From: Planomicrobium sp. CPCC 101110
GTDB taxonomy: Bacteria > Bacillota > Bacilli > Bacillales_A > Planococcaceae
Length of the DNA: 64,000 bases
Assembly (NCBI RefSeq): GCF_007859395.1
Contig: NZ_VOHD01000012.1
Location: 1-64,000, forward strand
Direction of reading: 5' to 3'
Shown: positions 39,885-48,988 of the stretch, piece by piece
Numbering within the stretch: position 1 is the first letter of the stretch
Layout of the letters: each line of letters begins with the position of its first letter
Position numbers and translations under genes: made by a program
Notes under the pieces: generated by a model
The model's input: the letters and a program-made list of their open reading frames with translations, nothing else
Databases searched by the model: none
Told to the model about the DNA's origin: nothing

Positions 39885-39936
39885 AATAGACCGGTAGTAT
39901 ATTTTTGTTGATAAAAATAGACGAGCGGTATAGAAT
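39885..39936 (+). promoter_or_regulatory. Promoter and possible TetR operator of the efflux gene
   Basis: TTGATA (39908-39913) and TAGAAT (39931-39936) are 17 bp apart, a good sigma-A promoter for the efflux gene. TAGACCGGTA (39887-39896) and TAGACGAGCGGTA (39918-39930) are similar blocks, the second covering the promoter spacer. This placement fits a repressor site, but the assignment to the TetR protein is an inference. Confidence 0.5.
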
Positions 39937-39982
39937 AGTGCAATGAGGAAAATACAGTTGGAAAGTACGGAGGAATAAAAGA

Positions 39983-41452
39983 ATGACAGAACAGAAAAAA
40001 CCGCCTTATGGCATTATCGCGATTCTCTTTACCGGGGCATTCGTGACAATCTTTACACAGACCTTATTGAACATTGCACTTCCCAGAATCATGGCAGACT
40101 TGGAAGTATCGGCTTCAACGGTCCAATGGCTTGTGACCGGTTATATGCTGGTCAATGGTATTTTGATACCGGCAAGCGCCTTTTTTATCCAGCGGTATTC
40201 AAACCGTTCGGTTTTCATTTTAGCGATGACGCTGTTTTCGCTGGGGACGCTTCTGGCGGGCGTAGCGCCGGCATTCAGTGTATTGCTTGCAGGAAGGATG
40301 ATCCAAGCTTCTGGCGCAGCATTGATGATGCCATTGTTGATGAACGTAATCCTCGCAGCCTTCCCAGTTGAAAAGCGTGGATCGGCAATGGGCGTTTTTG
40401 GGCTCGTAATGGTAGTGGCTCCAGCAATCGGGCCGACACTTTCTGGATATATTGTTGAACATTACTCTTGGCGCGTCCTATTTTTCATCATATTGCCGGT
40501 CGCACTGATCTCACTTGGCCTTGGGATTTTCAAACTGAAAAATCTAACTGTCCAAAACAGAAACATTTCTTTGGACAAACTATCAATCATTTTTTCAAGC
40601 ATCGGCTTCGGCGGTATCTTATACGGCTTCAGTTCAGCTGGCACGATGGGGTGGGACAATCCGGCGGTATACGGGACAATTGCAATCGGCATAGTTTCAT
40701 TGGTCGTTTTCGTTTTCCGCCAATTGAAATTGAAAGAGCCGTTGCTCGAAGTCCGGATTTACAAATATCCGATGTTTGCCTTATCATCGGTCATTTCAAT
40801 TGCCCTTTCGATGTCAATGTTTTCGGCCATGATTTTGATGCCGATATACGTCCAAACCATCAAAGGCATATCGCCGATTGAATCGGGGCTCTTGATGTTG
40901 CCGGGAGCGCTGGCAATGGGCTTCATGTCGCCGGTCACTGGCCGTCTGTTTGATAAATTCGGTGCCAAAGTGCTGGCAATTCCAGGGTTGGCAATTGTCG
41001 TCTTCACGACTTACCTTTTCAGCCAGCTTTCTCTTGAGACAACATATCTGGAAATCATGGCGATATACACGGCCCGGATGTTCGGGATTTCAATGGTTAT
41101 GATGCCGGTAATGACGAACGGTTTGAATACGCTGCCGATGAAATCTTATCCGCACGGCACAGCCATCAACAATACGCTTCAGCAAGTTGCAGGAGCTATC
41201 GGTTCAGCGTTCTTGATCACAGTTATGAACACACGCGCCGAGTCGGCCGGCAAAGAATTGGCAGCAAGCGGCGCAGCTCCTGAAACCATCATGAACAATG
41301 CGATGCTTGAAGGCATTAACTATTCATTCTTTGTTTCCATGTTCATTGCACTTTTTGCGCTAGTGTTGGCTTTATTCATCCAAAAGCCGAACCGGGTGGC
41401 AACAGAAGCTGAAAAAGATATTGTCTACCAACAAAAAGAAGTGACAGAATGA
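39983..41452 (+). CDS. DHA2-family multidrug efflux MFS transporter
   Basis: A 489-residue membrane protein of the EmrB/QacA (DHA2) subfamily with about 14 helices. The first helix and loop 'TQTLLNIALPRIMADL' and motif C-like 'GVFGLVMVVAPAIGPTLSGY' are diagnostic of drug:H+ antiporters. It faces a TetR gene across a shared control region, the standard arrangement of inducible efflux systems. The drug spectrum cannot be inferred. Confidence 0.9.
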   Translation: MTEQKKPPYGIIAILFTGAFVTIFTQTLLNIALPRIMADLEVSASTVQWLVTGYMLVNGILIPASAFFIQRYSNRSVFILAMTLFSLGTLLAGVAPAFSVLLAGRMIQASGAALMMPLLMNVILAAFPVEKRGSAMGVFGLVMVVAPAIGPTLSGYIVEHYSWRVLFFIILPVALISLGLGIFKLKNLTVQNRNISLDKLSIIFSSIGFGGILYGFSSAGTMGWDNPAVYGTIAIGIVSLVVFVFRQLKLKEPLLEVRIYKYPMFALSSVISIALSMSMFSAMILMPIYVQTIKGISPIESGLLMLPGALAMGFMSPVTGRLFDKFGAKVLAIPGLAIVVFTTYLFSQLSLETTYLEIMAIYTARMFGISMVMMPVMTNGLNTLPMKSYPHGTAINNTLQQVAGAIGSAFLITVMNTRAESAGKELAASGAAPETIMNNAMLEGINYSFFVSMFIALFALVLALFIQKPNRVATEAEKDIVYQQKEVTE

Positions 41453-41453
41453 T

Positions 41454-41484
41454 AAAAGGCTGACCCTGGATGGGTCAGCCTTTT
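41454..41484 (+). terminator. Terminator after the efflux gene
   Basis: AAAAGGCTGACCC pairs with GGGTCAGCCTTTT across a short loop. Confidence 0.9.
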
Positions 41485-41674
41485 GGAGTTGCTAGGGGAA
41501 CTCCAAGAAGATGGGGTTAAAAGGTTGGCCAAGATCCTCTAGGCGTGAAAGTGCCCGGCCAGAGCGGAAAGAGAAGTTTTCGGACTAGTTTCAAGACAGG
41601 CTTTTCGCTTCCAAAAAAGCGCTGCAGCGCCAAATATGATACACTAGATGCATTCAAAAGAAGGTGGAATCTAC

Positions 41675-42829
41675 ATGACTTTTATAAACGAACTCAATCC
41701 AATATGGCAAGAAAAATGGAACAAAGCAGGATTTGCAACCCCGATGCCGATCCAGGAGCAAATGATTCCGGAAATGTTGGCTGGCAACGATATCGTGGCG
41801 GAATCGCCGACAGGATCCGGTAAAACACTAGCATATGTTTTGCCGATTCTTCAACGTGTGAATCCGGAAAAACCCTCGACGCAAGCGATGATCATCGCCC
41901 CGTCCCAAGAATTGTCGATGCAGATTGTCAATGTGCTGCGCGAATGGACGGAAGGCACCGATGTAACCGTCACCCAGTTGATTGGGGGAGCCAACATGCA
42001 GCGGCAGCTTGAAAAATTGAAGAAGAAACCGACAATTGTAGTCGGGACACCGGGACGGTTGAACGAACTGGTGAAAAACAAAAAGTTGAAAATGCATGAA
42101 ATCCGCATCATTGTTCTAGATGAAGGCGATCAATTGATGGCTCGGGAACACCGCAGCATCATGAAGGATCTAATCGAGAAGACGCAGCACGACCGCCAAT
42201 TAGTATTGGTGTCGGCGACAATCACAGAAGAAGTCGAGCTGGTGGCCGATCGGCTGATGACCCATCCGACCCGCTTGCGCGTTACGCTTGACGATATGCC
42301 GATGCAAGGCAAAGTGACGCACTCGTTTGTTAAAGTGGATGAACGGGACAAAACCGATCTGCTTCGCAGAATTTCCCATATCGAGGGCGTGAAAGCTTTG
42401 GCATTTGTCAATAACTTGGACCAGTTGCTGATGAAAGAAAACAAATTGAAATTCCGCGACGCGAAAATTGTGGCATTGCACTCTGAAATGAAGAAAGATG
42501 AGCGCAAAAAGGCGCTTGACTCGTTCCGCAAAGGCGAAGTGTCTGTGCTGATTGCGACAGAAGTCGCTGCCCGTGGATTGGATATCGATCAAGTGACGCA
42601 TGTTATTCATGTGGATGTTCCGCAGACTGTCGAACAATACTTGCACCGGTCCGGCAGAACGGGAAGAGCGGGAGCGGACGGCGAAGTCCTGACGCTTCTG
42701 GCATATTCCGATGAACGCCATTACAAGAAATTCACGAAAGAGCTGCCTTCAAAGCCGGTGCAAAAAGTGCTGCATGGCGGCAAACTGATTGAAGGGTCCA
42801 GCAAGACAATTTCCGCGAAGGGGAAATAA
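41675..42829 (+). CDS. DEAD-box RNA helicase (YfmL-like)
   Basis: A 384-residue minimal RNA helicase with only the two RecA-like domains. Motifs: Walker A 'SPTGSGKT' (44-51), Ia 'APSQELS', 'GTPGRL', motif II 'DEGD' (149-152) instead of DEAD, III 'SAT', and 'HRSGRTGRAG'. It resembles B. subtilis YfmL, implicated in 50S ribosome assembly, in size and order of motifs. ATG 41675 follows GAAGGTGG. Two bases separate it from the next gene, an aminopeptidase, so both are probably co-transcribed. Confidence 0.9.
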   Translation: MTFINELNPIWQEKWNKAGFATPMPIQEQMIPEMLAGNDIVAESPTGSGKTLAYVLPILQRVNPEKPSTQAMIIAPSQELSMQIVNVLREWTEGTDVTVTQLIGGANMQRQLEKLKKKPTIVVGTPGRLNELVKNKKLKMHEIRIIVLDEGDQLMAREHRSIMKDLIEKTQHDRQLVLVSATITEEVELVADRLMTHPTRLRVTLDDMPMQGKVTHSFVKVDERDKTDLLRRISHIEGVKALAFVNNLDQLLMKENKLKFRDAKIVALHSEMKKDERKKALDSFRKGEVSVLIATEVAARGLDIDQVTHVIHVDVPQTVEQYLHRSGRTGRAGADGEVLTLLAYSDERHYKKFTKELPSKPVQKVLHGGKLIEGSSKTISAKGK

Positions 42830-42831
42830 CA

Positions 42832-44061
42832 ATGACTTTTGATGAAAAATTAGAGCAGTATGCAGAGCTGACCGTTTCAGTAGGCTTGAACGTTCAAAAA
42901 GGCCAGCTCATTGTCATCAATACAACGACCGATACCATCCAGTTTACGCGCCAAGTTGTGAAAAAGGCTTATGAAGCCGGGGCGAAAACTGTCTATTTGA
43001 ATTACAGCGATCCGGTCCAGACAAGGATCCATTACGAATTGGCTCCGGATGAAGCATTCCGGGAATATCCGAAATGGTCCGTTGTTCAGCGGGATGAAGT
43101 GATTGACGCAGGAGGATCTTTTTTATGGATCGATGCAGAAGATCCGGATTTGCTGACCGGCATTCCAGCCAAACGGCTGGCTGATTCCCAAAAAGCTGCA
43201 GGAAAAGCATTGGAACGCTACCGCCAAGCTGTCGGTTCCGATAAAGTAGCATGGTCCATCGTGGCGATTCCATCCCGAAAATGGGCAGAAAAAGTATTCC
43301 CGGGCCATGAAGCTGAAGATGGCATGCAAAAGCTTTGGGAAGCGATTTTCAAAACTGTGCGCATCGGCGAAGGCGATGCAGTCCAGCTATGGAAAGATCA
43401 TATTGAGGCACTGGAAAAACGCGCTTCCCAGCTGAATAGAAAAAAATATGCCAAATTGCATTATCAAGCTCCTGGCACAGATTTGGTTATTGCGCTGCCT
43501 GAAAAGCACAAATGGCTTACGGGGGCCGCACAGACGCCCCAGGGCAACGCATTTATCGCCAATATGCCGACAGAGGAAGTTTATACGGTGCCGGCTAAAT
43601 ATGGAGTCGAAGGACAGGTGCGCAATACAAAGCCGCTTGTCTATCAAGGCAATATCATCGATGGCTTTTCACTGACGTTTGAAAAAGGGAAAATAGTCAA
43701 AGCGGAAGCTGAAACAGGGCAAGAGCTGCTCCATGAAATGATTCATGCGGATAACGGGGCCGCATATTTGGGTGAAGTGGCTTTAGTGCCGCATCATTCC
43801 CCAATTTCGAACTCCAACATCCTGTTCTTCAATACGTTGTTCGATGAAAATGCCTCTAACCATTTGGCGATTGGCGATTCATATCCGACGTGTTACGAAG
43901 GCGCCCGCGACTTGGAACGCGCACAGCTGGAGTCGATTGGCTTGAATACGTCCATTGTCCACGAGGATTTCATGATTGGCAGCGAGAATATGGACATTGA
44001 CGGCATTTATGAAGACGGGTCCAGAGAACCGATTTTCCGAAATGAAAATTGGGCTTTTTAA
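42832..44061 (+). CDS. M29-family aminopeptidase (AmpS/PepT type), copy 1
   Basis: A 409-residue cytoplasmic metallo-aminopeptidase of family M29. Metal-site blocks are 'AYLGEVALVPHHSPIS', 'LFFNTLFDENASNHLAIG' and 'DFMIGSENMDIDGI'. It uses two Co/Zn ions in known relatives. A second, clearly related copy lies at 54074-55306 (-). The gene begins 3 bases after the helicase stop, and the lipase gene follows 12 bases later. Confidence 0.93.
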   Translation: MTFDEKLEQYAELTVSVGLNVQKGQLIVINTTTDTIQFTRQVVKKAYEAGAKTVYLNYSDPVQTRIHYELAPDEAFREYPKWSVVQRDEVIDAGGSFLWIDAEDPDLLTGIPAKRLADSQKAAGKALERYRQAVGSDKVAWSIVAIPSRKWAEKVFPGHEAEDGMQKLWEAIFKTVRIGEGDAVQLWKDHIEALEKRASQLNRKKYAKLHYQAPGTDLVIALPEKHKWLTGAAQTPQGNAFIANMPTEEVYTVPAKYGVEGQVRNTKPLVYQGNIIDGFSLTFEKGKIVKAEAETGQELLHEMIHADNGAAYLGEVALVPHHSPISNSNILFFNTLFDENASNHLAIGDSYPTCYEGARDLERAQLESIGLNTSIVHEDFMIGSENMDIDGIYEDGSREPIFRNENWAF

Positions 44062-44073
44062 GGGGTGAGCATA

Positions 44074-44976
44074 TTGAAAAAAATAATAATCGCAGTTTTG
44101 GCGGCTTTGTCGATGGCCAATGGATCTTTTTCTGTTCAAGCGGCCGTCAAAATACCGGCCGTTTATGTAGCGCTCGGCGATTCTCTTGCCGCCGGCCAGA
44201 CGCCGGATTCAAAAATTGATGCTGGGTATGCGGACTTGATTGCGCAGGAGCTGTCCCGGCATCAGCCGGTCGCTCTCTATACGAAACAATTGGCGTTCCC
44301 CGGTTTTACAACAGAAGATGTGCTGGAGCGGATCAAATCAAAACCAGCGCAGGAAGTGTTAGCGTCCGCAAATATCATCACATTGTCTGCAGGGGCCAAT
44401 GATTTGCTGCGCCTTGTCCAAGCAAATCCGGAAGAAGGTGCGCTTGCGTTTCAGCAAGTCCAAGTAGATTTCGCATTGAATGAGGCCCGCCTCAATATGG
44501 AAGCCATATTGGCGGAGCTTGAGGAAAGAGCGCCGAATGCCGACATTTACGTAATGGGGTATTATTTCGCCTACCCGCATGTGCGTGATAACCAAAAAGA
44601 AGGCACGGCCGAACAGCTCGATCGGCTAAATGAGATTCTAAAAAACAGCGCCAAAAAAGCGGGGGCGACATTTGTTGCTGTCGATAAGGCTTTTGGTGAA
44701 AATGCCGTAAAAAAAGTGCCGAACCCGGCTGATGTCCATCCCAATCTATTAGGCTACCAGGCCATGGCGAACGCTTTTTTGGACCATTATCAAAAAGGCT
44801 GGAAAGTCGAGAAACGGGAACTGCCAGAGCCCAACCCGATGACATTTGAAGAAATTCAAAAAATGCAAGAAAAACAGAGTGAGCAGTCTTCTTCAGTGGA
44901 AAGGACTTCTGCACGCCCATCCACCCAGATAGAGGAAGACTACCTGGCTCTGCAGAAACCGCTGCCCTATATTTGA
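44074..44976 (+). CDS. Secreted SGNH/GDSL-family lipase or esterase
   Basis: A 300-residue exported hydrolase. The signal peptide MKKIIIAVLAALSMANGSF..VQA is probably cut after residue 23. SGNH residues: Ser37 in 'ALGDSLAAG', Gly107/Asn109 in 'SAGAND', and Asp220/His222 in 'DVHPN'. The C-terminus is a low-complexity Glu/Ser-rich tail. I start at TTG 44074, 8 bases after AGGGG; GTG 44065 overlaps that site. The substrate is unknown. Confidence 0.88.
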   Translation: MKKIIIAVLAALSMANGSFSVQAAVKIPAVYVALGDSLAAGQTPDSKIDAGYADLIAQELSRHQPVALYTKQLAFPGFTTEDVLERIKSKPAQEVLASANIITLSAGANDLLRLVQANPEEGALAFQQVQVDFALNEARLNMEAILAELEERAPNADIYVMGYYFAYPHVRDNQKEGTAEQLDRLNEILKNSAKKAGATFVAVDKAFGENAVKKVPNPADVHPNLLGYQAMANAFLDHYQKGWKVEKRELPEPNPMTFEEIQKMQEKQSEQSSSVERTSARPSTQIEEDYLALQKPLPYI

Positions 44977-44982
44977 CCAGAC

Positions 44983-45016
44983 AAAAGCCGCCCCGAATGG
45001 TTTCGGGGCGGCTTTT
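44983..45016. terminator. Terminator after the lipase gene
   Basis: AAAAGCCGCCCCGA pairs with TCGGGGCGGCTTTT (14 bp). The A and T flanks make it usable from both strands; the convergent small gene ends just beyond. Confidence 0.92.
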
Positions 45017-45022
45017 AAGCGT

Positions 45023-45166
45023 TTAGCGCTTTCGCTGGTCGGGTCTATTATATTGGGTAGTATTTTGTGCGCTGCCAGCTTTGCGTTTGTTCATGGCTTT
45101 GCGGATAATCGGGTAAGCGATTGGTCCATATTTAATGGCAGTTTTTACGATACGGCCTATTCCCAT
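45023..45166 (-). CDS. Conserved small basic protein
   Basis: A 47-residue basic protein, MGIGRIVKTAIKYGPIAYP..., with a hydrophobic stretch and a Lys/Arg-rich tail. I choose the third of three consecutive ATG codons because GGAG lies 8 bases before it. The frame extends 20 codons further upstream without a ribosome site. I do not recognise a named family; the pattern is like small uncharacterised proteins common in Bacillaceae. It is convergent with the lipase gene. Confidence 0.6.
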   Translation of the reverse strand: MGIGRIVKTAIKYGPIAYPIIRKAMNKRKAGSAQNTTQYNRPDQRKR

Positions 45167-45236
45167 CATCATCTCTCCAATCCTAGTCAAGGTAGTATAC
45201 AAGTTCCCGAAAAAGGGGGAGCGCAAACCTTATTTC

Positions 45237-46307
45237 TCAGGAAAGTGCTTGTATTGAGAGAATAGCCTTATAGTCAAACAAGCTGGAAATGATCACATAT
45301 TCACCGTCGCCGTGCCAATCTGCACCGGCTGGACCGAACTCGATCGCGCCTTCACCGCCCATAGTTGCTGCATAATAACGTGTATCCGCTGCACCATGCT
45401 GCCCAAAAAGGACAGGATCGGCGTGCCCTGCTTTGCGGATTGCTTGCTGCAGCGATTCGATATACGGATGGCTTGGTTTAGTGGTCAAAGCCGGGGTGGA
45501 AGGGTCGGCTTTATACTCCATGTCTATTTCAAGTTTTTTAGCAAGCCCATCCATTTGCTGGATGATATCATTTGGATCTTGGCCGGGCAAAAAGCGGATA
45601 TCATAAGACATTCGGCAGCGATCCGGAACAACATTATAGCGGTCGCCGGCACCGATTATTGCGAGATTGACGGAAGGATGGGCGTAATAAGGCGTTGCTT
45701 CCTGCTGAAACGGCAAAGTTCCTAGCTGATTATGAAACTTCATTGCAGACTCGATTGCGTTTTGTCCTTCCCACGGGCGGCTCCCGTGGGCGGGTTTGCC
45801 TTTGAATATCAAGTCCATATGCAAAACTCCTTTTGATTGAAGGCCGATTTTTAAATTTGTCGGCTCGCCGCAAATGACGAAATCCCCGGTGAAGCCTTGA
45901 TCGACCAACCATTCGGAAGTGTTATGCCCGCCAATTTCTTCGTCCGTTACGATATGCAGTTGGACAGTGCGGGACAAAGCTGCGGCTTCAAGTTCCACAA
46001 AAGCCATCATCATGGCTGCCACACCGGCTTTCATATCAGCAGAGCCCCGGCCATAAAGGCGGCCCATTTTTTCAACAGGTGCAAATTGGCTGGCATTGCC
46101 TGGTACGACATCTACATGGCCATTCCAAATGAGGGTCTCGTTTCCTTGCCCTTTTACGGCAGTCAGCATCAAGTAGCCGTTGTTTTCATGGACCGTCACT
46201 TCTTGGCCATGTTCTTCAAGCCAGGCGGCACAGAAAAGAAGCGCTTCATTTGCCCCAGACTTACTATCGCTTTTGATTTCAATCAGCTTTTTTAAAAGTT
46301 CAATCAT
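45237..46307 (-). CDS. M20-family metallopeptidase (ArgE/DapE-like)
   Basis: A 356-residue M20 peptidase/deacylase. The di-metal motifs are 'WNGHVDVVPG' (His64, Asp66), 'GRGSADMKAG', 'TDEEIGG' and a C-terminal His in 'GQHGAADTRYY'. I start at ATG 46307 ('MIELLKKLIEIKS'), because the longer frame runs over the opposite-strand TPP riboswitch. The nearest strong ribosome site (GAGGGGGGTGA) is about 30 bases upstream with a hairpin in between. Substrate: possibly acetylornithine, succinyl-diaminopimelate or a peptide. Confidence 0.85.
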   Translation of the reverse strand: MIELLKKLIEIKSDSKSGANEALLFCAAWLEEHGQEVTVHENNGYLMLTAVKGQGNETLIWNGHVDVVPGNASQFAPVEKMGRLYGRGSADMKAGVAAMMMAFVELEAAALSRTVQLHIVTDEEIGGHNTSEWLVDQGFTGDFVICGEPTNLKIGLQSKGVLHMDLIFKGKPAHGSRPWEGQNAIESAMKFHNQLGTLPFQQEATPYYAHPSVNLAIIGAGDRYNVVPDRCRMSYDIRFLPGQDPNDIIQQMDGLAKKLEIDMEYKADPSTPALTTKPSHPYIESLQQAIRKAGHADPVLFGQHGAADTRYYAATMGGEGAIEFGPAGADWHGDGEYVIISSLFDYKAILSIQALS

Positions 46308-46425
46308 TTTGAGCAGCCAGTTTGGCCGGCTGCCTTCACCCCCCTCGTTAGATTTATAAACTGTCTTGTTGCTTTCACTCCATTGCTTAGGTACAATGTT
46401 CATGTTACCTAATTTAATGTATACA

Positions 46426-46508
46426 CCACAAGGGGAGCTTTTGCTGAGAGTGAACAATTTTGTTCTTACCCTTTGAACCTGTAAGTTAATGCTTGCGCAG
46501 GGATGTGG
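46426..46508 (+). ncRNA. TPP riboswitch (THI element)
   Basis: The conserved TPP-riboswitch blocks are present: GGGGAGC, GCTGAGAG, ACCCTTTGAACCTG and GCGCAGGGA. P1 forms from CCACA (46426-46430) and TGTGG (46504-46508). It lies upstream of a thiamine transporter gene and a terminator, so TPP should reduce thiT expression. It also overlaps the upstream region of the divergent M20 gene. Confidence 0.95.
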
Positions 46509-46526
46509 ATGGAAACCTGCCCTTAT

Positions 46527-46558
46527 GCGGCGTCAGGCTCTATCCTGACGCCGCTTTT
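46527..46558 (+). terminator. TPP-controlled attenuator terminator
   Basis: GCGGCGTCAGG (46527-46537) pairs perfectly with CCTGACGCCGC (46544-46554), then TTTT. It is the expression platform of the TPP riboswitch, located between aptamer and thiT. Confidence 0.92.
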
Positions 46559-46624
46559 ATATGGAAAAAAGGTTTTATTCTGCTGTCCCTTCTGGTGTTG
46601 TGCAAAACACATAAGGAGGAAATT

Positions 46625-47200
46625 ATGAGAAATAAACGGGTTTTGTTGATGATGGAGATCGCAATTTTTGGAGCTCTTGGATTTGTGCTCGATTTCGTTG
46701 CTTTTAAGATGCCTCAAGGCGGCTCTGTCAGCTTGGTTATGATCCCCATTATATTGATGGCTTTTAGAAGAGGGGTATTGGCGGGTGTGTTGACGGGATT
46801 GTTGGTGGGGTTGCTGCAAATTGTTACCGGAACCATTTCAATCACACCGCTTTCTTTCGGATTTGTCGTCTTGCAAGTGTTTTTGGATTATCTTGTTGCT
46901 TACGCTGTTGTCGGGTTAGCAGGGGTTACACGAAGCAATTATTTGGATGGACACAGAAATGGGAGAACTGGCAAGATGATTACTGCCATTATTGCAGGGG
47001 TCTTGTTTGCTTCGTTGCTGCGCTATGTAGTTCACGTAATAACTGGAGTGTTGTTTTTCGGCATGTACGCAGAAGGCAACGTTTTGATTTACTCTGTCAT
47101 TTATAACGCAACATATATGATTCCAGTCTTTTTGCTTGCGGCAATAGTTTGTTCGGCGCTTTTTGCAGCCGCTCCAAGACTTGTCGACAGCAAAGCTTAA
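46625..47200 (+). CDS. thiT: Thiamine transporter ThiT (ECF S-component)
   Basis: ThiT (191 residues) is the thiamine-binding membrane S-component of an energy-coupling-factor transporter; the shared EcfAA'T module is encoded elsewhere. Six hydrophobic helices are visible. The region 'GFVLDFVAFKMPQGGSVSL' and the late 'LRYVVHVITGVLFFGMYAEG' match the substrate-binding surface of known ThiT. ATG 46625 follows AGGAGG. Control by the upstream TPP riboswitch supports the assignment. Confidence 0.95.
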   Translation: MRNKRVLLMMEIAIFGALGFVLDFVAFKMPQGGSVSLVMIPIILMAFRRGVLAGVLTGLLVGLLQIVTGTISITPLSFGFVVLQVFLDYLVAYAVVGLAGVTRSNYLDGHRNGRTGKMITAIIAGVLFASLLRYVVHVITGVLFFGMYAEGNVLIYSVIYNATYMIPVFLLAAIVCSALFAAAPRLVDSKA

Positions 47201-47209
47201 TACGAAGAA

Positions 47210-47238
47210 GAGGACTATCGCTAGGATAGTCCTCTTTT
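47210..47238 (+). terminator. Terminator after thiT
   Basis: GAGGACTATC (47210-47219) pairs with GATAGTCCTC (47225-47234), then TTTT. Confidence 0.92.
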
Positions 47239-47242
47239 CTTA

Positions 47243-47251
47243 TGGTATAAT
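47243..47251 (+). promoter_or_regulatory. Extended -10 promoter of the methionine aminopeptidase gene
   Basis: TGGTATAAT is a perfect extended -10 located 35 bases before the start codon, just after the thiT terminator. A convincing -35 was not found. Confidence 0.6.
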
Positions 47252-47261
47252 TTTTAATTAG

Positions 47262-48035
<774 letters not shown>

Positions 48036-48039
48036 ACGT

Positions 48040-48070
48040 AAAAAGGCCCGCTTAAGCGGGCCTTTTTTTT
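48040..48070. terminator. Bidirectional terminator, map and TspO-related gene
   Basis: AAAAGGCCCGC pairs with GCGGGCCTTTT with a TTAA-like loop; T runs occur on both sides. On the minus strand the stem contains the stop codon of the TspO-related gene. Confidence 0.9.
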
Positions 48071-48774
48071 ATCAGTAGTATGCCGGTTGCGATCACACCG
48101 CTCAAAAACAGCGAAGCGGTTGTCACGAGCAGTTCATCGGTGCCGTTTTTTACGGCGATGCCGATAAATGCCCAGATGAACACAAGAGCCAGCGGAACAT
48201 CAAAATGATGGAAACGGATATGGAGCGCTATGGCAGTGGCAACGGTCAACATGATAACCGTCCATAACTGATCGCTGAGCCCGAAGCCGCTCCAATTGTA
48301 GTAAATTAAAACATAATTAATATTAGTGATGGCCGCGACGATGAGCCAGCCAAGATTGACTGAAACCGGCATTCTTTCCGTTGCTTTGCGTTCTGTATTT
48401 TTATATTGCAGATAAAGTCCGGCTACCGCTAACAAATAAGCGATAATTGCAGCAATGGACCAGCCAAAATGTTCATAATGCCACAGAAACAGCCATACAA
48501 TATTGAATACAGCACTCAATGTAAAATACAATGTGATTTTTGCGGAGGGAATTTCACCATTTTTTACGCGAATCCACCAGCCGACAATCCAGATGGCGAA
48601 CAATATGTAGATGATGGACCAGATGGAAAATACATAACCGGCCGGTGTGATCAACACAGGAAGCCGGTTGGAAATCCCGCCTGTAGTTTGTCCATTAATC
48701 GGCAAAATGTTTGCCAGAGCATTAAAAATGACAATGCTTAAAAAAGCAATGGTCATCACCAGTGTACGAACCAT
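48052..48774 (-). CDS. TspO/MBR-related tryptophan-rich membrane protein
   Basis: A 240-residue integral membrane protein with about eight helices and many aromatic residues ('YVFSIWSIIYILFAIWIVGWW', 'IVWLFLWHYEHFGWS'). The pattern 'TPAGYVFSIWSIIY' is shared with TspO-related tryptophan-rich proteins such as B. subtilis YtaB. True TspO proteins (about 160 residues) bind porphyrins; this is a longer relative with no assigned role. ATG 48774 follows AAGGAGGG; the frame upstream to 48831 is not preferred. Confidence 0.75.
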   Translation of the reverse strand: MVRTLVMTIAFLSIVIFNALANILPINGQTTGGISNRLPVLITPAGYVFSIWSIIYILFAIWIVGWWIRVKNGEIPSAKITLYFTLSAVFNIVWLFLWHYEHFGWSIAAIIAYLLAVAGLYLQYKNTERKATERMPVSVNLGWLIVAAITNINYVLIYYNWSGFGLSDQLWTVIMLTVATAIALHIRFHHFDVPLALVFIWAFIGIAVKNGTDELLVTTASLFLSGVIATGILLIKKRPA

Positions 48775-48988
48775 TAAAGATCCCTCCTTGTATACAGTAT
48801 ACCTGTCCTTATTCGGTTCAACAAATATCAAATTCCCAGAAATCCCATAATAATAGTAAAAAAGAGAAAGCCTGATATTTATTCGTCATCCAGCGCCCGC
48901 AACTGAAGGGATTTTATTCCTCCAAATCTGTAACAATGATATACTTATAAGTGTTTTTAGAAAATTAAGTTTTGTAGGAGGAAAGACA

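Noticed and set aside
41622-41633. Palindrome GCGCTGCAGCGC before the helicase gene
   Set aside because: Too short and isolated to assign as an operator; no second copy seen in the window.
46493-46624. N-terminal extension of ThiT and of the M20 peptidase (46308-46457) through the TPP riboswitch
   Set aside because: The riboswitch and terminator occupy this DNA, and good starts exist at 46625 and 46307.
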